A DNA stretch of 64,000 nt from Nephromyces sp. MM_2019 (GCA_015657535.1 JADHZB010000907.1:29173-93172), one strand, 5' to 3'; shown: positions 50,801-62,289, numbered from the stretch's first letter. The notes: generated by a model from the sequence alone, not told the origin. A program made the numbers and translations.

Positions 50801-53800
50801 AGGAAGAAGCCAAAGAATCCTGAAAACCCACCAGAAAACCAAACTTAGAAACTCTTTGCCTTAAACAACATGCACGCCCAAATAAGCATAAATCTTCCAA
50901 ACACACACACACACGCACACGCACACAGAAAGGATAGGCTTACGTGTCCAACGACAGGTCGAAAAGGGAATCTAGCAATAGCAGAATTGTTATACATCTG
51001 CCTGAAAGCAAAGAAAATAGAGGAAAACAGGAAAATTTCAAATACACACACGCACTACGCATCTCACAACACACAAGAACATTTAAAATTGTCTCAGAAA
51101 TCACACACGGGCCCTTCGGTCTTCAGTGAGAAGGGGTGTACGTACACTGAGAATGTAATAGATATCCATACCTCATCCCTAAATGCATTATTCGGGAGAA
51201 GATAATGAAGGAATCAGCTTCTATGAAGTTGGGAGAACACAATTCGAACTCCAAGCCTTCAGACACATTTTCACTGTGCGTGCAGCTTGAACACACCAGA
51301 ATGCAGAGTGCCAGCAACTCATTCATACCCTGTAAGCGGAAGAATATAAAGGTGGAGATTATAGCACACACTGAAAAGCACATACACAGACACACACAAG
51401 TGGATGAAAATATGGAGGTAGAAACACACATGGATAACACACACATATGTATGCATGCAAATACACACACGCACATATTCACACGTATATATATATAGAT
51501 ACACACATATACGAAGATAGACATACAGACATAAACGCAGGCACACACATATACGAAGACAGGTAGGCAGACACACAACACACAAACCACTCGCACCCAC
51601 ACAAACCTGCTTATAAGATATATCATGGTGTTCTTTACACCAAACAAACAGAATCCTCTGCATCATCTGGCGGGTGCTTTTGAAGCAAAACACAAAACGC
51701 CAAGGTAATTAGCATTAAAGATGAAGATGAAGAAAAAACGACTAAATTATCAAAAAAAAGAGAAAAAATATGTGAAATTGTGCAGATATGAGTGCTTAGT
51801 ATTCCTATACCGGAGAGCAGGAAGTTTGTGTATAGAAGGTGACTTTACATACAAGCAAGTTCACACAGAAAAACATCTCTGCAGCTAGGAAGGCCTATTG
51901 AAGGAATAGAGAAGGATCTAGGGAGGTGATTAAGTAGGTGCTTTGCTTTTTCAAGCGTTGAAACAGTAGGTAAAATCAAGTTTCTCTGTGTGTGTGTGTG
52001 TGTGTGTGTATACGATCTTAAATCAACTTTTTTGAAGTAGAACGTTAATATTAAAGTAGATTGCGAAATTCTTACCATAAGCATTAATACACAGGGGTGG
52101 TAGAAAGATTCAAACATACAGTGTTGCTATGCACACACAGATGCTACCAACACCCACACGCACCAACATGGTATGGAGCCACTCCATGAGAAAGAAATAA
52201 ACACACACACAACACGCACTCATAAACAACTTCACCACCCTCATACTAGAAATACTCAAGACACATACACACTAAAATTAAGCACAAAACTCCAAAATAT
52301 ACATCACAGCAGAAAATCTCTATAATATCGAATTCTACTCCACACAGCAAAAACGATGAATTTTGTACAGCACACACCTCTCTTCGCAAAATAACTCCTT
52401 CTCTGGGAATCTGATCTCCAAACAACACACAGAGAAGAAGAGCATTTTGCAAAATTATCAAATAAAAAAGCGAAAAACTTGTTTTATTCTCAATAAATTC
52501 AACATTTTTGTACTCCAAAATGATTTTAGACGAAACATATACAGATGAGTGGCAGATGGGCCAGTGTACATACACATCAAACTCTAGCAGTATGAAAAAC
52601 TAGAACAACATCAAGATCTTCAGCATTTCTAATTTTCCATATATAGTACTGCCACTCAGTGTGTGCTTATAATGTTCCTTAATTTTAATTAATGCACTCG
52701 CACGCATAGCAATACACTTAAAATTGCACACATACAGATATGCACACACGAGTAATATCGCAAGCACGCCCACACACACACACGCACGTACGCACTCACG
52801 CACACTTCTAACTTCAACAGAATAGCCTATTAAAACCTTTTCATTACACCGAAAAAAAAAACACACACACACTTAAAACGCCAAATACATGCTCTAATGA
52901 GTAGCAGGAAAACTCTAGTAATGCATACACACAGCACTAACGCTTCAGCATCAGCAGCGGCTATAAACTACAACACACTTTCATCACCAGAAAGAGCTCA
53001 CGTTCTTACAACATCCTTCCAAATCTCGTCTAGTAAATCTCCATTCTTATGATGTTGCTTCCACGGATTCTGAAGAAGAAAGCAAGCAGAAGAAAGAGAG
53101 AAATCATACACACAAATCAACAAAGCTGAACACAAAACATACACGCACACACACACTCGCAAACTGAAAAGAAAGACGAATCACGCACACAAACACAAAA
53201 CACACACATTCTCTAAGTTTGAGAGGGGATGGAAGATCTGAGGATCGAGGCTAGAAAGAACTCCTTTCTTTATCTGAGAAGTTTCTTGAAGATTTTCATA
53301 TCGTGTGCGAGAAGCAGCCAGTTCTTCACGCCAGCTGCTAAGTCTCCTAGGCGAAAGCACTCCCAGTAAGATAAGCCAATGAACTCGTCTGATAGTGCAG
53401 TTCGAAGAACCAGAGATTTAGAAGCTCACACAAACACACATGTGTGCGTTCACTACAGAAGTAGTCTAAACTACGATTTTACAGCTTTTCAATAGCTAGG
53501 TGATTTGTCTACCACTATATGAGATGATGCAAAGTCAGCAGTACACAGGATACACACATACAAGATACAGGATTTTCACGATATATACACACGGTTGCAC
53601 TCAAGACACACACACAAGATTCACAGACAAGACACACACAATATGCGCTAGTATTGCACGATATATTAAAAAGATTCAAAAGATACGCAAGACATACACA
53701 AGACACACACACAAGACGCACACAAGACGCACACAAGACGCACACAAGACAAACCCCAAGATGCATACAACACACTCACACAAGATGCAAAAACAGTCTG

Positions 53801-54017
53801 CCCCTAAATACCATACTTCTTACCTATACTTACTGAATTTATCGTAATTACTAAGGAGCATCAACTCTGCAATTTTTTGAATTTCGAAATCGCTGCCAAA
53901 GTGTTGGCTGAAAGAGGGAGGTTCCTCTACATTTTCATTGATACTTCGCTGTGTTGTATGAGAAGACACCCCCCTCCTCTCACTAGAGAGTTGAAGAATG
54001 CCATCTTCTTGCTCCAT
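44046..54017 (-). CDS. TBC1D5-like Rab GTPase-activating protein
   Basis: TBC-domain Rab GAP related to TBC1D5, a retromer-linked Rab7 GAP of endosomes. Exons on the minus strand: 54017-53824, 53388-53208, 53069-53002, 52410-52378, 51676-51607, 51329-51172, 51001-50944, 50106-50059, 49355-49291, 48453-48377, 48264-48152, 47098-47053, 46553-46422, 45545-45449, 45072-44989, 44248-44181 and 44074-44046. They sum to 506 residues and every junction is in phase. TBC motifs in order: RRVHWLILLGVL, EIWKDVVRTFPE (IxxDxxR, finger R147), YKQGMNELLAL (YxQ, finger Q182), IEPQIYLLRWIRLLFSREF, NTLLIWDAIFAD, PLVDYFAVAMMKYIRSD, SDFSGCLGHLLAFPSVESV. A Ser/Pro/Thr-rich insert interrupts the domain, and a short helical C-terminus follows. 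Both catalytic fingers are present, so the GAP should be active. The last exon could instead be 44051-44035. Confidence 0.9.
46025..46375. repeat. Degenerate GAAGAAGTGTGTG repeat in a TBC-gene intron
   Basis: About a dozen imperfect units built from GAAGAAGTGTGTG plus a spacer such as TCGCATGAAGTCTGCTC, over about 350 bp. It is intronic, between exons 46553-46422 and 45545-45449. The long Ser/Thr-rich frames here come from the repeat. Confidence 0.75.
47785..47812. repeat. (TG)n microsatellite
   Basis: Near-pure TG run on the plus strand, followed by about 150 bp of GTGTGGTACGCGTGTAGC-type degenerate repeats, within the intron between 48152 and 47098. Confidence 0.8.
49025..49275. repeat. 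(CA)n-rich block beside a TBC-gene exon
   Basis: Dense CACACA/CCAACACACACAC repeats on the plus strand. They begin just downstream of the exon at 49355-49291, so the transcript carries a UG-rich block close to that 5' splice site. Confidence 0.8.
53698..53755. repeat. ACACAAGACGC tandem repeat
   Basis: At least four near-perfect copies of an 11-12 bp ACACAAGACGC unit inside a wider CA-rich intron block (about 53530-53790), between TBC-gene exons 1 and 2. Confidence 0.75.
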
Positions 54018-56123
54018 ATCTCTAAAAGTAAACAGGAAACTTTACTCTGACACACACACACACATACATACACATGCGCAGAAATCTAATAAAACCCAAT
54101 TTGGCTCTTATACTCATTATGCCGTAATCAAATAACACACACATGCATGAAGCTAATACATGCCAATTTGAAACTTCCACTCATAAAGCCTGTAACCAAC
54201 CAACCAACAAACACACAAAATACGTGGGTGTGGGCATATGCTTTTGAGAGTAGACATGTGGTAAGCAAATGAAGCATGCAGGGCTTCAAGTGTGCGAAAT
54301 TGACAAAAGCATCTTCAAAGCTTTCTTTCAGGAGTAGAATAGTGAAGACATCCAACAACCTTGCTAAGAAATAGGAAATTTCTGCTTGATTCACAAGCAG
54401 ATGAAGATGCAGAGGAGATGAAGAAGATAAAGATGAAGATGATAAAGATGATAAAGATAAAGCTAAAGATGAAGATGGAAATGAGGAGGAGATGAAGATG
54501 ATGAAGACGAGACGAAGAAAAGATGAAGATGAAGATAAAGAAGCTAATGAAGACGATGAAGATGAGATAAAGAAGATGAAGATGATGAAGCAGCACAAGA
54601 TTAACTAGAGCAATAAAAACTAGATGAAGAAGGAACTCAAGAAGATAATGGGGAAAATTAAAAGATGAAAAACAATAATAGCAATGTGAACAAGAAACAG
54701 AGGGCTCAAGAATATTGAGAAAAATTATCAGCACTGCGTCTCAAAGTCTGCATACTGAGCTAAGCCCAACACTTACAGTAGGATCTGCAAGATGCCTAGA
54801 GAAAGTGCAGCCAAGCACACGGTTTATAAAGATAGATCTAGTAAATTAAAGTACAAAACAACAGAATGAGCAACAGCACAACAGGACTAAATCGTGATTC
54901 AAGCTAACGTGTGTACCGATCTTTACTTCAAGAAAGCCAGAAAAACATAGGTCATATCTTTGCTTAACAAAATGAAGGAAAAGTAGCATTGAAGATGAAA
55001 AATAAATGCACTGAAACATAAGAAATGGGTAGTATGAAGCCTCTATGGCAACTATGAAGGTATAAAAGTAAGAAGGGAAAAGGAGCAGTCAGGCAAGCAT
55101 AATCAGCGATAATGTGTGTGAAGTGTGTGTGAAGCGCGTTCTCAGTGTGTCTACAGGTTGTTTGTATCAACTTCCACCTCCCTACCCTTCACAAAACAAC
55201 TGCATTCTCTCTATCCTCAAAAAGCTGCATTCTCTCTACCCACCACCCCCCTCTAGACTCTGTGAGCAACACTGATTTAGGCAGTAAGAACAAAGTGCTC
55301 TTAAGACAGAATAGATTCACCAAAAAGTATCAAAACGGTTGAGTGCTCAGTCCTGCTTACTCATAACTACCGGTAGAAATTTAAGGACGAAATTACGCAT
55401 TCTCCACTCGACATACACACAGCAAAGAATATTCAGAAATTTTTTTTTTCCATAAACTGGATTACCAGCATTCGGATCCTTTCGTGTGTGTGCTTAGCTG
55501 CTCTTCATTCTCCCAGCAGAACCTAATGAAGGTACCAACGAAATTAACCTATAAAAATAGCATACACTCAATACTAGGTGTATGTGAAGGTAGATATTCT
55601 CCATGTGTATGAATCTGCAACTTATGTGCAGAGATTGCTCCTCCTCCTAACAAAACATCGTATTCAAGTGCGTATCCGAGTGTGCACCCGCACATGCGTG
55701 ATTGTTTTGAGAGTATAGAGAAGGAAGCAGAAATTCCATTAATTCACCTCTACTGGGCAATGCTAGCCAATCGCATACACAGTATAAACTAAAGCAAGCA
55801 AAATATATATTTTGGTGTATGTACATCGAAAAGCTACTGATATCTTCAATGCTACGGCTTGGAGGAAGCAGACATATATATATATATTTCATAAGTTACA
55901 CCGGAAAAAAAAGTAACAGATGTTTGTGTGTCTGCTACTTTTAGGGGATCTCTTTAGAAGGAGTAGAAATAAAAAATTAATCAAATGACTTGAAAAAGAC
56001 TGAGAAGAAGCGGGGATTCTGGAGTAAACAAGAAAAGAGGAAATACCTGAGATGAAGCAGAGAGGGGTGTGTGCGAGACTATCACTGAGGAGGGAGAATA
56101 TCTGGAAAAACTAAAGAAGAAAG
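54018..56123. other. Intergenic stretch upstream of the TBC gene
   Basis: No supported exon. It contains a purine-rich GATGAAGATAAAGATG block at about 54405-54600 and CA runs. The long frames here (minus strand 54128-54734) are Ser/Phe-rich shadows of that repeat. The minus-strand promoter of the TBC gene must lie in the left part. Confidence 0.5.
54405..54600. repeat. Purine-rich GATGAAGATAAAG repeat
   Basis: Degenerate trinucleotide-based tandem run (GAT, GAA, AAG units) on the plus strand, upstream of the TBC-gene start. Confidence 0.8.
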
Positions 56124-56259
56124 TTATTGAGGAGGGAATTTTTCAAACGTGTAGGGCAGGAGCCGTTTAAGCACCCTGAAGATGATCATTTGATATGGAA
56201 AACTTGAAGGCTTTACATGATTATTTTGTGGAGGTTCAGGCTGGTTTGCCGTATACACA
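56124..56259 (-). CDS. Possible terminal exon of an unidentified minus-strand gene
   Basis: After a CACTCCATCTTAG acceptor, 45 codons stay open to TAA. The product contains VYTANQPEPPQNNH and FPYQMIIFRVLKRLLPYTFE. The first part could also splice out at GTAAAG. It looks protein-like, but I found no partner exon, and a possible plus-strand TPR gene lies just upstream of it. Family unknown. Confidence 0.25.
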
Positions 56260-56334
56260 CTAAGATGGAGTGCGCGCACTTTTTTGTGTTGCGTTGAATC
56301 AGTCTCCGTGTGTGGGGGCAAAGCGGGAGAGTAG

Positions 56335-56570
56335 GCGTGTGTGGGGGCACAGCGGGAGAGTAGGCGTGTGTGTGCGGGAAATGAGTTTGGCGTGTGTGCA
56401 TGTATGTGTGTAGGAAATGAGTCTGGCCTGTGTGTGTGTGTACGACACAAGATTGGCCACTGCGTGTTGGCGGATCACTGCATGTTTGGAAGAGTATCCT
56501 TATGTGTACGGAAGATGACCCTCAAGTGTGTGTGTTTTGGAAATTAAACTCCCAGTGTGTGTGTATGTAG
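56335..56570. repeat. TG-rich degenerate repeat
   Basis: GTGTGTGGGGGCACAGCGGG-type and GTGTGTAGGAAATGAGTCTGG-type imperfect repeats on the plus strand. No coding role seen. Confidence 0.6.
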
Positions 56571-57047
56571 GGCAACTAGTATCTCCATGTCTGAGAGTGT
56601 GGAAAATGATATCTCCGGGCCTTTTCCCCCAAACACGAGGGCATGTCCGTTCTTTACTAGGGATTCTTCGTTAGAAGAAGCGATTACTTAAAAAAAAACC
56701 GCATTTAATGCCCGGAAATAAGATGACTTTACCGAATTAAATAACAGCTAAGTTTATTTTATTGTTAAACACATTAATAATGTCGAAAATATTACCGCAT
56801 AAAGCAGAAGAAACGCCTATTTCAGCCGGTAAATCACTGCTTTTTTGCAGGTGTATGTACACAAATTACCTGTAAAATAGTTGCAATTGGATTTTTAAGA
56901 AACGAAGAAATCCACATTTGAACTGTGCGTGCTGTAATGAAAAACTCTGGCCAAAATAGCCGAAAAAAAGCTGAAGTATCTGGTATTTTGGGATACTTTA
57001 TGATTTTAGAACTTCCTCTTATCGATTCTGCGGCTGGTCGATCGCAG

Positions 57048-58093
57048 TGAGTTGCGAAAGCGTGCTTTTTCCGAAAGCTTCAGGGCTAAAGGCAATGTAT
57101 AAACTCGATATTATAATTAAGAAGAAACCACTGAGAAGGTGCCATGGAAAACTTTGCCCTGTTGCCTATGTGCATTCCAGCTGGTTAATACATCGCACCA
57201 TCACCAAGAAGAGGCAGATATTCTTCAATTAGGGTGTTTGCTCTGGCTACTATCTACTGATTCATCAAGAACTACTTTGGTGAGAGTCGTAATATTTAGT
57301 CCTTATCATTACCTTTATTCAGTGAAGGGCAATTTTTTTAGGGACTTCAAGTCAGCATAGACTTGCTTCCCTTTTTTTCTCCAACAGATGGGCTGAGAGC
57401 TACGATAAACCCAGAAGTAAAATAAATGTAAATAAACTCTTGAAGCAACAATTTAGGCACTCACACACAGGAAGGAACTCAAGTTAATAGAGAGAAAAAA
57501 CCTCTTGAGAGATGCTCATAATGACTCACCGTCATGTGCAAATTATCACGCACACACACCGTCATGCACAAATTGTCACATATGCACCATCGTGCAAACC
57601 TTATCATGCAAGCACCAACATAAAAAAACTGCCATGCGCACATCGTCATGCGCAAATTTTCACACACACTATCATACAAGCACCGTAACGTACACACCAT
57701 CATGCACGCACAATCAAGTATGCAACATCATCCACCCACCACACGCACGACATCACGCGCACAACATAATCCGCTCATCACACACACTCAAATGAGCTTT
57801 TCTGTACGGCATGATCCATAGCAAAACTCTATGAAGGAAGCATACGATAACTTCTATAGAATCAACCATCTGCGCTTCTGTGTTTGCGATCCTCTCCCTG
57901 TGACTCTTTTGCACTCACTATCTCTCTCCTTCTCACTCTGTATAGCAGCAACAGAGAAATGCAAGTAACAGCTGGCAAGTCGATACTTCATAGGGAATCC
58001 GACCTAATGCTGTGTGTGTACCATCATACTGACCTTTCAACGGAATTCCATGGGATCATTCAAAGAAATTCTCTTATAGGAGATATCTACTAA
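57048..58093 (+). CDS. Possible tetratricopeptide-repeat (TPR) protein, partial model
   Basis: Exon-like pieces at 57048-57096, 57181-57350 and 57388-57416 (or 57427) join in phase. They read ELRKRAFSESFRAKGN, then EEADILQLGCLLWLLSTD, then YSVKGNFFRDFKWAESYDK. The KGN and WAESY spacing fits a TPR helix pair (K-x-x-GN...A-x-x-Y). A last exon at 57946-58093, behind a very strong TCTCTCTCCTTCTCAC tract, contains GKSILHRESDLMLCVYHH and ends in TAA. Its phase does not match the third piece directly, so an exon is missing or a boundary is wrong. The 5' end is not found. The TPR assignment is by pattern only. Confidence 0.35.
57521..57790. repeat. Degenerate CATCATGCACA repeat
   Basis: Imperfect units around CGTCATGCACAAATTGTCACA spaced about 25-30 bp, lying between the third and last exon-like pieces of the possible TPR gene. 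It is probably intronic. Confidence 0.6.
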
Positions 58094-58601
58094 TGAAAAG
58101 CAGCAAACAAAGTTTACAAACTGAAAACACACTGACACAATGCTATCATATCCTCATTCAACGCTAGATGGTGAACTTTTAGACAGCACCTGGCATGTCG
58201 TTACCATCCAAAAACTCAACTTACAAATTGTAATCACAACGCATAGCATAAAAATATTGGGCCTAGTGTGAGTAGGAATACATGCGCCTATAGCCAGCAG
58301 TTGATTAGGTCGTAACACAAACTACATGCTTTTTTACACACCGAAAAGAGGTTCAAACACCCATGCATGTGTGTTCCATACGATTCGCTTATTTTATGTG
58401 TGAATAGCTAATATCAGCCTACCTAGCTATGTAGTTTCGCCATAGAGTATATCTTTGTTGAGCGTGCTAAAGTACTCACTTGCACCGAGCTGCATTATGC
58501 ATGTCGTAGTTTAATGACAGCCTGAGGCTATACCATCTTCCCTATACCCTGACCCAAAGAATTGTGAGTAGCGAACGCAGCGGGGATAGCTTTCCTATAT
58601 A
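58094..58601. other. Stretch without supported feature
   Basis: Follows the stop of the possible TPR gene, so it may include its 3' untranslated region. Plain composition, nothing else seen. Confidence 0.4.
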
Positions 58602-58743
58602 CAGTCACGATAGCTACCCTATACGCAGCTACGATAGCTACCCTACATGCAGCCATGATAGCTGCCCTACATGCAGCAACGATGGCTACCCTACACATAG
58701 TCACGATAGCTACCCTACACATAGTCACGATAGCTACCCTACG
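58602..58743. repeat. 24-bp tandem minisatellite, about six copies
   Basis: Units of the form CACGATAGCTACCCTACACA plus four bases. The last two or three copies are nearly identical and the first ones diverge. Because 24 is a multiple of three, the array is open on both strands: on the plus strand it would read as repeated HDSYPTHS. The surrounding frame (58564-58860) has no other coding support. Confidence 0.85.
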
Positions 58744-58860
58744 ACATGCACACACCCACGCTTTTTGGGCAATGAAACAAAATTTTCCGCAGGACCTGCA
58801 TACTTTAGCTCCAGGCCGTTGCCGGCCCTAAGAAGGGGTGGAACTCGACTCCTAGCCTAG

Positions 58861-60429
58861 TCGCTTCTCGTAGAAAAATAATGTACTCATACGGAGGGAG
58901 GCCTTTCTACCAAGAGTAAATAAAAAAGAAGCGCTTAGGAAATGTTTGTTACACTTTCGTGCTGCTTAGTAGTTTTACTATACTATTTTCCAGCGCATTT
59001 AGTGTATGCCTAAAACTCCCCATTCACTTGCTATAAGAGTGTACTTATACCTACACCCATGACCATTTGAATTAAGCAGTGAGTAACACATTTCATTGTG
59101 TAGCTTTTATTCCGCAGTATAGGAAGCTTTTTATTTCAATTCTTTGGAAAGGCAAACAAAGGTCACAGCAGCAAGTATTGCAATGAGGGAAAACGGCGGG
59201 TATGTGCATGGATGGGATGCTTGTGTGTGTGTATGCGTGTAATTTACCCCTCTAGTTCTCAATTCACGGTATGAGCACAGCGGCTTTTTGGTTCTTCCGA
59301 TTGTCATGTGTGCTGCAGAATATAATGCTCTCATTGGTTTATACTACTGTGAAGCTAGCAAGTGGCTGTGAGCATGTGATGGTAGAGCTGGTGAGCAATA
59401 ACTTGCGCCCATGTGTGCGTGGTTGCGGGGTTTTGTGGTTAGCTGTGTGTAAGTTTATGGGTAGCTGTATGTGTGTTTATGGATAGCTAGTTAGCGTATC
59501 GACAGTTTTATGTGTGCAAAGGAACAGTAGTGTATTTTTGGGTTCTTGCTGTTGTGTGTGTGCACCATGGCAGCTATGTGTGTATGTTGATTGTTGTTTT
59601 ACGTGTGGGTACCTGTACGCGCATGCGTGGGTAGCTGTGTGTGTGTTGGTAGCTTTGTGTGTGTGGGTAGCTGCATACGTGTATGGGCAAGTGTGTGCGC
59701 GTGTGTGGGTAGCTGTATGCATGTGTAGGTAGGTTTGTGTATGTGGCTAGCTGCAAGTGCCTGCACAGCATACAAAAGCAGCAGCATTGGCATCCATGTG
59801 TGCGTCTATGTTCCTTTACGGGTATGTGCGTCCAGGTTGCCAATTGCGCTTATTTGGTTTATAGGCTTGAAAGTGTATTTTAGCACGTTCATGCGTTTTG
59901 GCTAATAATGTGGCGCAACGCACACACATCGTATCCATTGCATACTGTTTTATTGGCATAGCAGTGAAGAAAGTGTGTTAGCACTATGGCGCCACAAAAA
60001 GGTGTCACAAGGTTTACGTGTCGTCATCGAGAGCATCTTTCTCGCGGTAGCTATGTAGATATAAACTTTCTGCTGTTTAAGGTATATTATTGTCCGCACA
60101 AACTTCACACAAGCATCACACATACAAACATTACACACACAGAAGCATCACACACAAATATCACACACACCTACATCGCAGGCACACATACAAACACATA
60201 ACAAATACACACACGCAGACATCACAAACATACACACACCAACACCACACGCAAGCGTCACGCATATCCACAAATGGAGCTCAAAGTGCCACACATGGCA
60301 CATCACAGTCTGCGAGTTCACACAGAAATCAAAAAGCATAAATCTTTAAAAAGTGTGCAAAGCAAAGGTTTTAAAATGAACAGTGCAAGGCTTTTAGCAC
60401 GTTCAGTATAATTTTCTCCATTACACTAC
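58861..60429. other. Intergenic stretch with TG and CA repeat blocks
   Basis: No supported exon. TG-rich degenerate repeats (GTGTGGGTAGCTGTGTG units) fill about 59406-59760, and CA-rich ones fill about 60095-60260. Frames inside them are artefacts of the repeats. Confidence 0.5.
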
Positions 60430-60484
60430 AAGCTGATGTACATACAGCAAAGAATTCACTCCTTTGCTGTATGTACATCAGCTT
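60430..60484. repeat. Perfect 23-bp inverted repeat with 9-nt loop and T tract
   Basis: The left arm at 60430-60452 (AAGCTGATGTACATACAGCA...) is exactly complementary to 60462-60484, with loop AATTCACTC. Seven T residues follow the core of the right arm (60483-60489). The transcript would fold into an uninterrupted hairpin ending in U residues. It could be a small-RNA precursor, a foldback element or a terminator-like structure. Nothing in the sequence decides which. Confidence 0.9.
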
Positions 60485-60489
60485 TTTTT

Positions 60490-61857
60490 ACCGTAAAATA
60501 TTAAATCTTTTATAAAAAAACAGTTAACTTAAATCAGATTTCATGCTTCTTTAGCCTTATTTCTCCTCTCTAACACAAATTCTTTGCACCCTCTGTTGCT
60601 ATATATGCGAGCAATAGACTTCCACTTGTTCCAGAACAAAAGAAAATCGCTTACCATTCTCTATATAATAAATCGTTCGAAGAAGATTAATTTTCGAATT
60701 GACTTTTCATCTGTTGCATCTTCAACGTCAACTTTTCGCTTCTATCAAGCCACAGCATTAATGAATGGTATTTCTCTGAGTACATTCTCGGTTTACTCTT
60801 TTTTGTTAATTTTGCGGGTAAATTGGCTTCTTCCCTGTTTCTTGATGTAATTATCTGGCGTTTTCAGACCCCGGTTAAATTTTTTTCAAGTTTGACTGCT
60901 ATGGCAGTCTTACTTTTCACAGCCTATGGCGTATCAACATCTGCAATTCTTGCAGCTTGACATTTTTTGGGTGAAAAAAACCACGCACACGACGCAACCA
61001 TTTTGTTTAAAACCCCGTATTTGATCCCTGGCGTGTTCGCAGGTGCATTGACAGAGAAAGAGGTCTAAAAATGAGAAAGCGGGTAGCCTTTTAGGAAATG
61101 GGTAACTTTTTCTTCAGCCCCCCTACTCTCTGCATCATATGCAGGATATAAATGGAGTTTTTTGACTTCACGATCCTCTTTAAGGCTGTCTACCTTCCTT
61201 CTGATGGATTCTTATTGTCTATGTATTACTCCCCTTCAGTTTTCCCACTTAGCTGTGGCTCATATTTGGAGAGGTTAAAATAAGTGAAAAATCGCCTCCT
61301 CCCTCTTAGAAAAGCTACCTCAAACTTCTATCCATGATGTTTGCTTTTAAAGTAGCTCTTCTTGACATGTATTCCCCTCCTTATCCCCTAAAAGACCTCC
61401 CCACAACTTAGCCACGTAGGCAACAAAAACCGCTCTATTTTGACGGAAAATGTCACAGACTCTAGGAAGCCGTTGATAGAGAGATTTAGCCGTGTGTGTG
61501 TATTTTTTTTTTACGTGAAACCACTAAGCTTACCTGGTGTGTCTTTTGGTTAGCTGCGGCGTCTTGCAGTTGTAGGCACAGTGTAATGAGTTTCCGTAGG
61601 AGGTATTTTTAGTTAAGGGGTATCTTTTGTGAGCGAATGTGTACATTCTTTTCAGGAGGTGTATGGCATAGCAATGAATATATGAAGGAAGAGAAAAGAT
61701 ACGCACTCTTTGACAAGCTGTAGACTCTGATGTCGTAACATAGGAACACTAAGGATAGTAAAAAAAGCAGAGACTTTCATGGTGTGTGTGTGCGATTGTT
61801 GAAGGATAAATCACAGATGATGTATGAGGTAATAGTAAAATCTTTTGTACTAAGCTA
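60490..61857. other. Stretch with one possible open segment, otherwise empty
   Basis: An open run at 60584-60850 (+) contains AIDFHLFQNKRKSLTILYII and is mildly protein-like, but it lacks splice partners and a family. The rest is T-rich and shows no feature I can support. Confidence 0.35.
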
Positions 61858-62022
61858 TCACTCCCAAAAGTAACCCTTCAGTGGGATAAGGGTATGCTGC
61901 ACCACTTGTTCACAAAAAAAGTCATAAAGTAACAGCCATACACCTACATCCTCTCTCTTGGCAGTAAAAACAATGCAAACCAGTGTGTGCAGAACCCGCA
62001 ACAACGCCTCATGTACTCTCAC
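61858..62022 (-). CDS. Possible exon of an unidentified minus-strand gene
   Basis: After an ATTCCTGATGCAG acceptor, 55 codons are open to TGA. They read VRVHEALLRVLHTLVCIVF and REDVGVWLLLYDFFCEQVV, typical amphipathic helices. The second part loosely recalls the helix after the activation loop of CK1-group kinases (RDDLWSL...), which matters because a CK1-like signature lies just upstream at 62289-62157. The link is tentative: no phase-consistent splice is certain. Confidence 0.3.
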   Translation of the reverse strand: MRVHEALLRVLHTLVCIVFTAKREDVGVWLLLYDFFCEQVVQHTLIPLKGYFWE

Positions 62023-62156
62023 CTGCATCAGGAATGAGGTGAAACTTGCACACACATACCCTAAAACGCCTTAAATCTGGTACATCTTACACCACATCTT
62101 CGTCACAAAAAGGCCACACAGTACAGATGAGCAAGACATTGTATTCTTCCCTTGGC

Positions 62157-62289
62157 TCATGCATATCTCCTTAAGAAAAGTATCTTTAGTGCCTGATCTC
62201 TCTCACTGTCGCCTGGAACGACGTGAGTAGAGGCATACCTAGCACTACCAATATACCTGCAGTAATCCGTCTCCCTGCCATTCACAAAC
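62157..62289 (-). pseudogene. CK1-kinase activation-loop fragment, possible pseudogene or exon
   Basis: Behind a TTCTTCTCCCAG acceptor the minus strand reads YIGSARYASTHVVPGDSERD and stops at TGA after FLRRYA. This resembles the casein kinase 1 signature GTARYASINTHLG...SRRDDLESL in the same order and spacing. The kinase N-lobe is absent: upstream DNA (above 62328) is coding on the other strand for the FAD monooxygenase. Either the N-lobe exons lie beyond the window in a nested arrangement, or this is a kinase relic. The frame ends before the rest of the C-lobe. The label pseudogene is my inference. Confidence 0.3.

Noticed and set aside
53500..53850. Regularly spaced CA-rich repeats considered as a CRISPR-like array
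   Set aside because: Units are short, contiguous and degenerate with no spacers. This is eukaryotic intron satellite.
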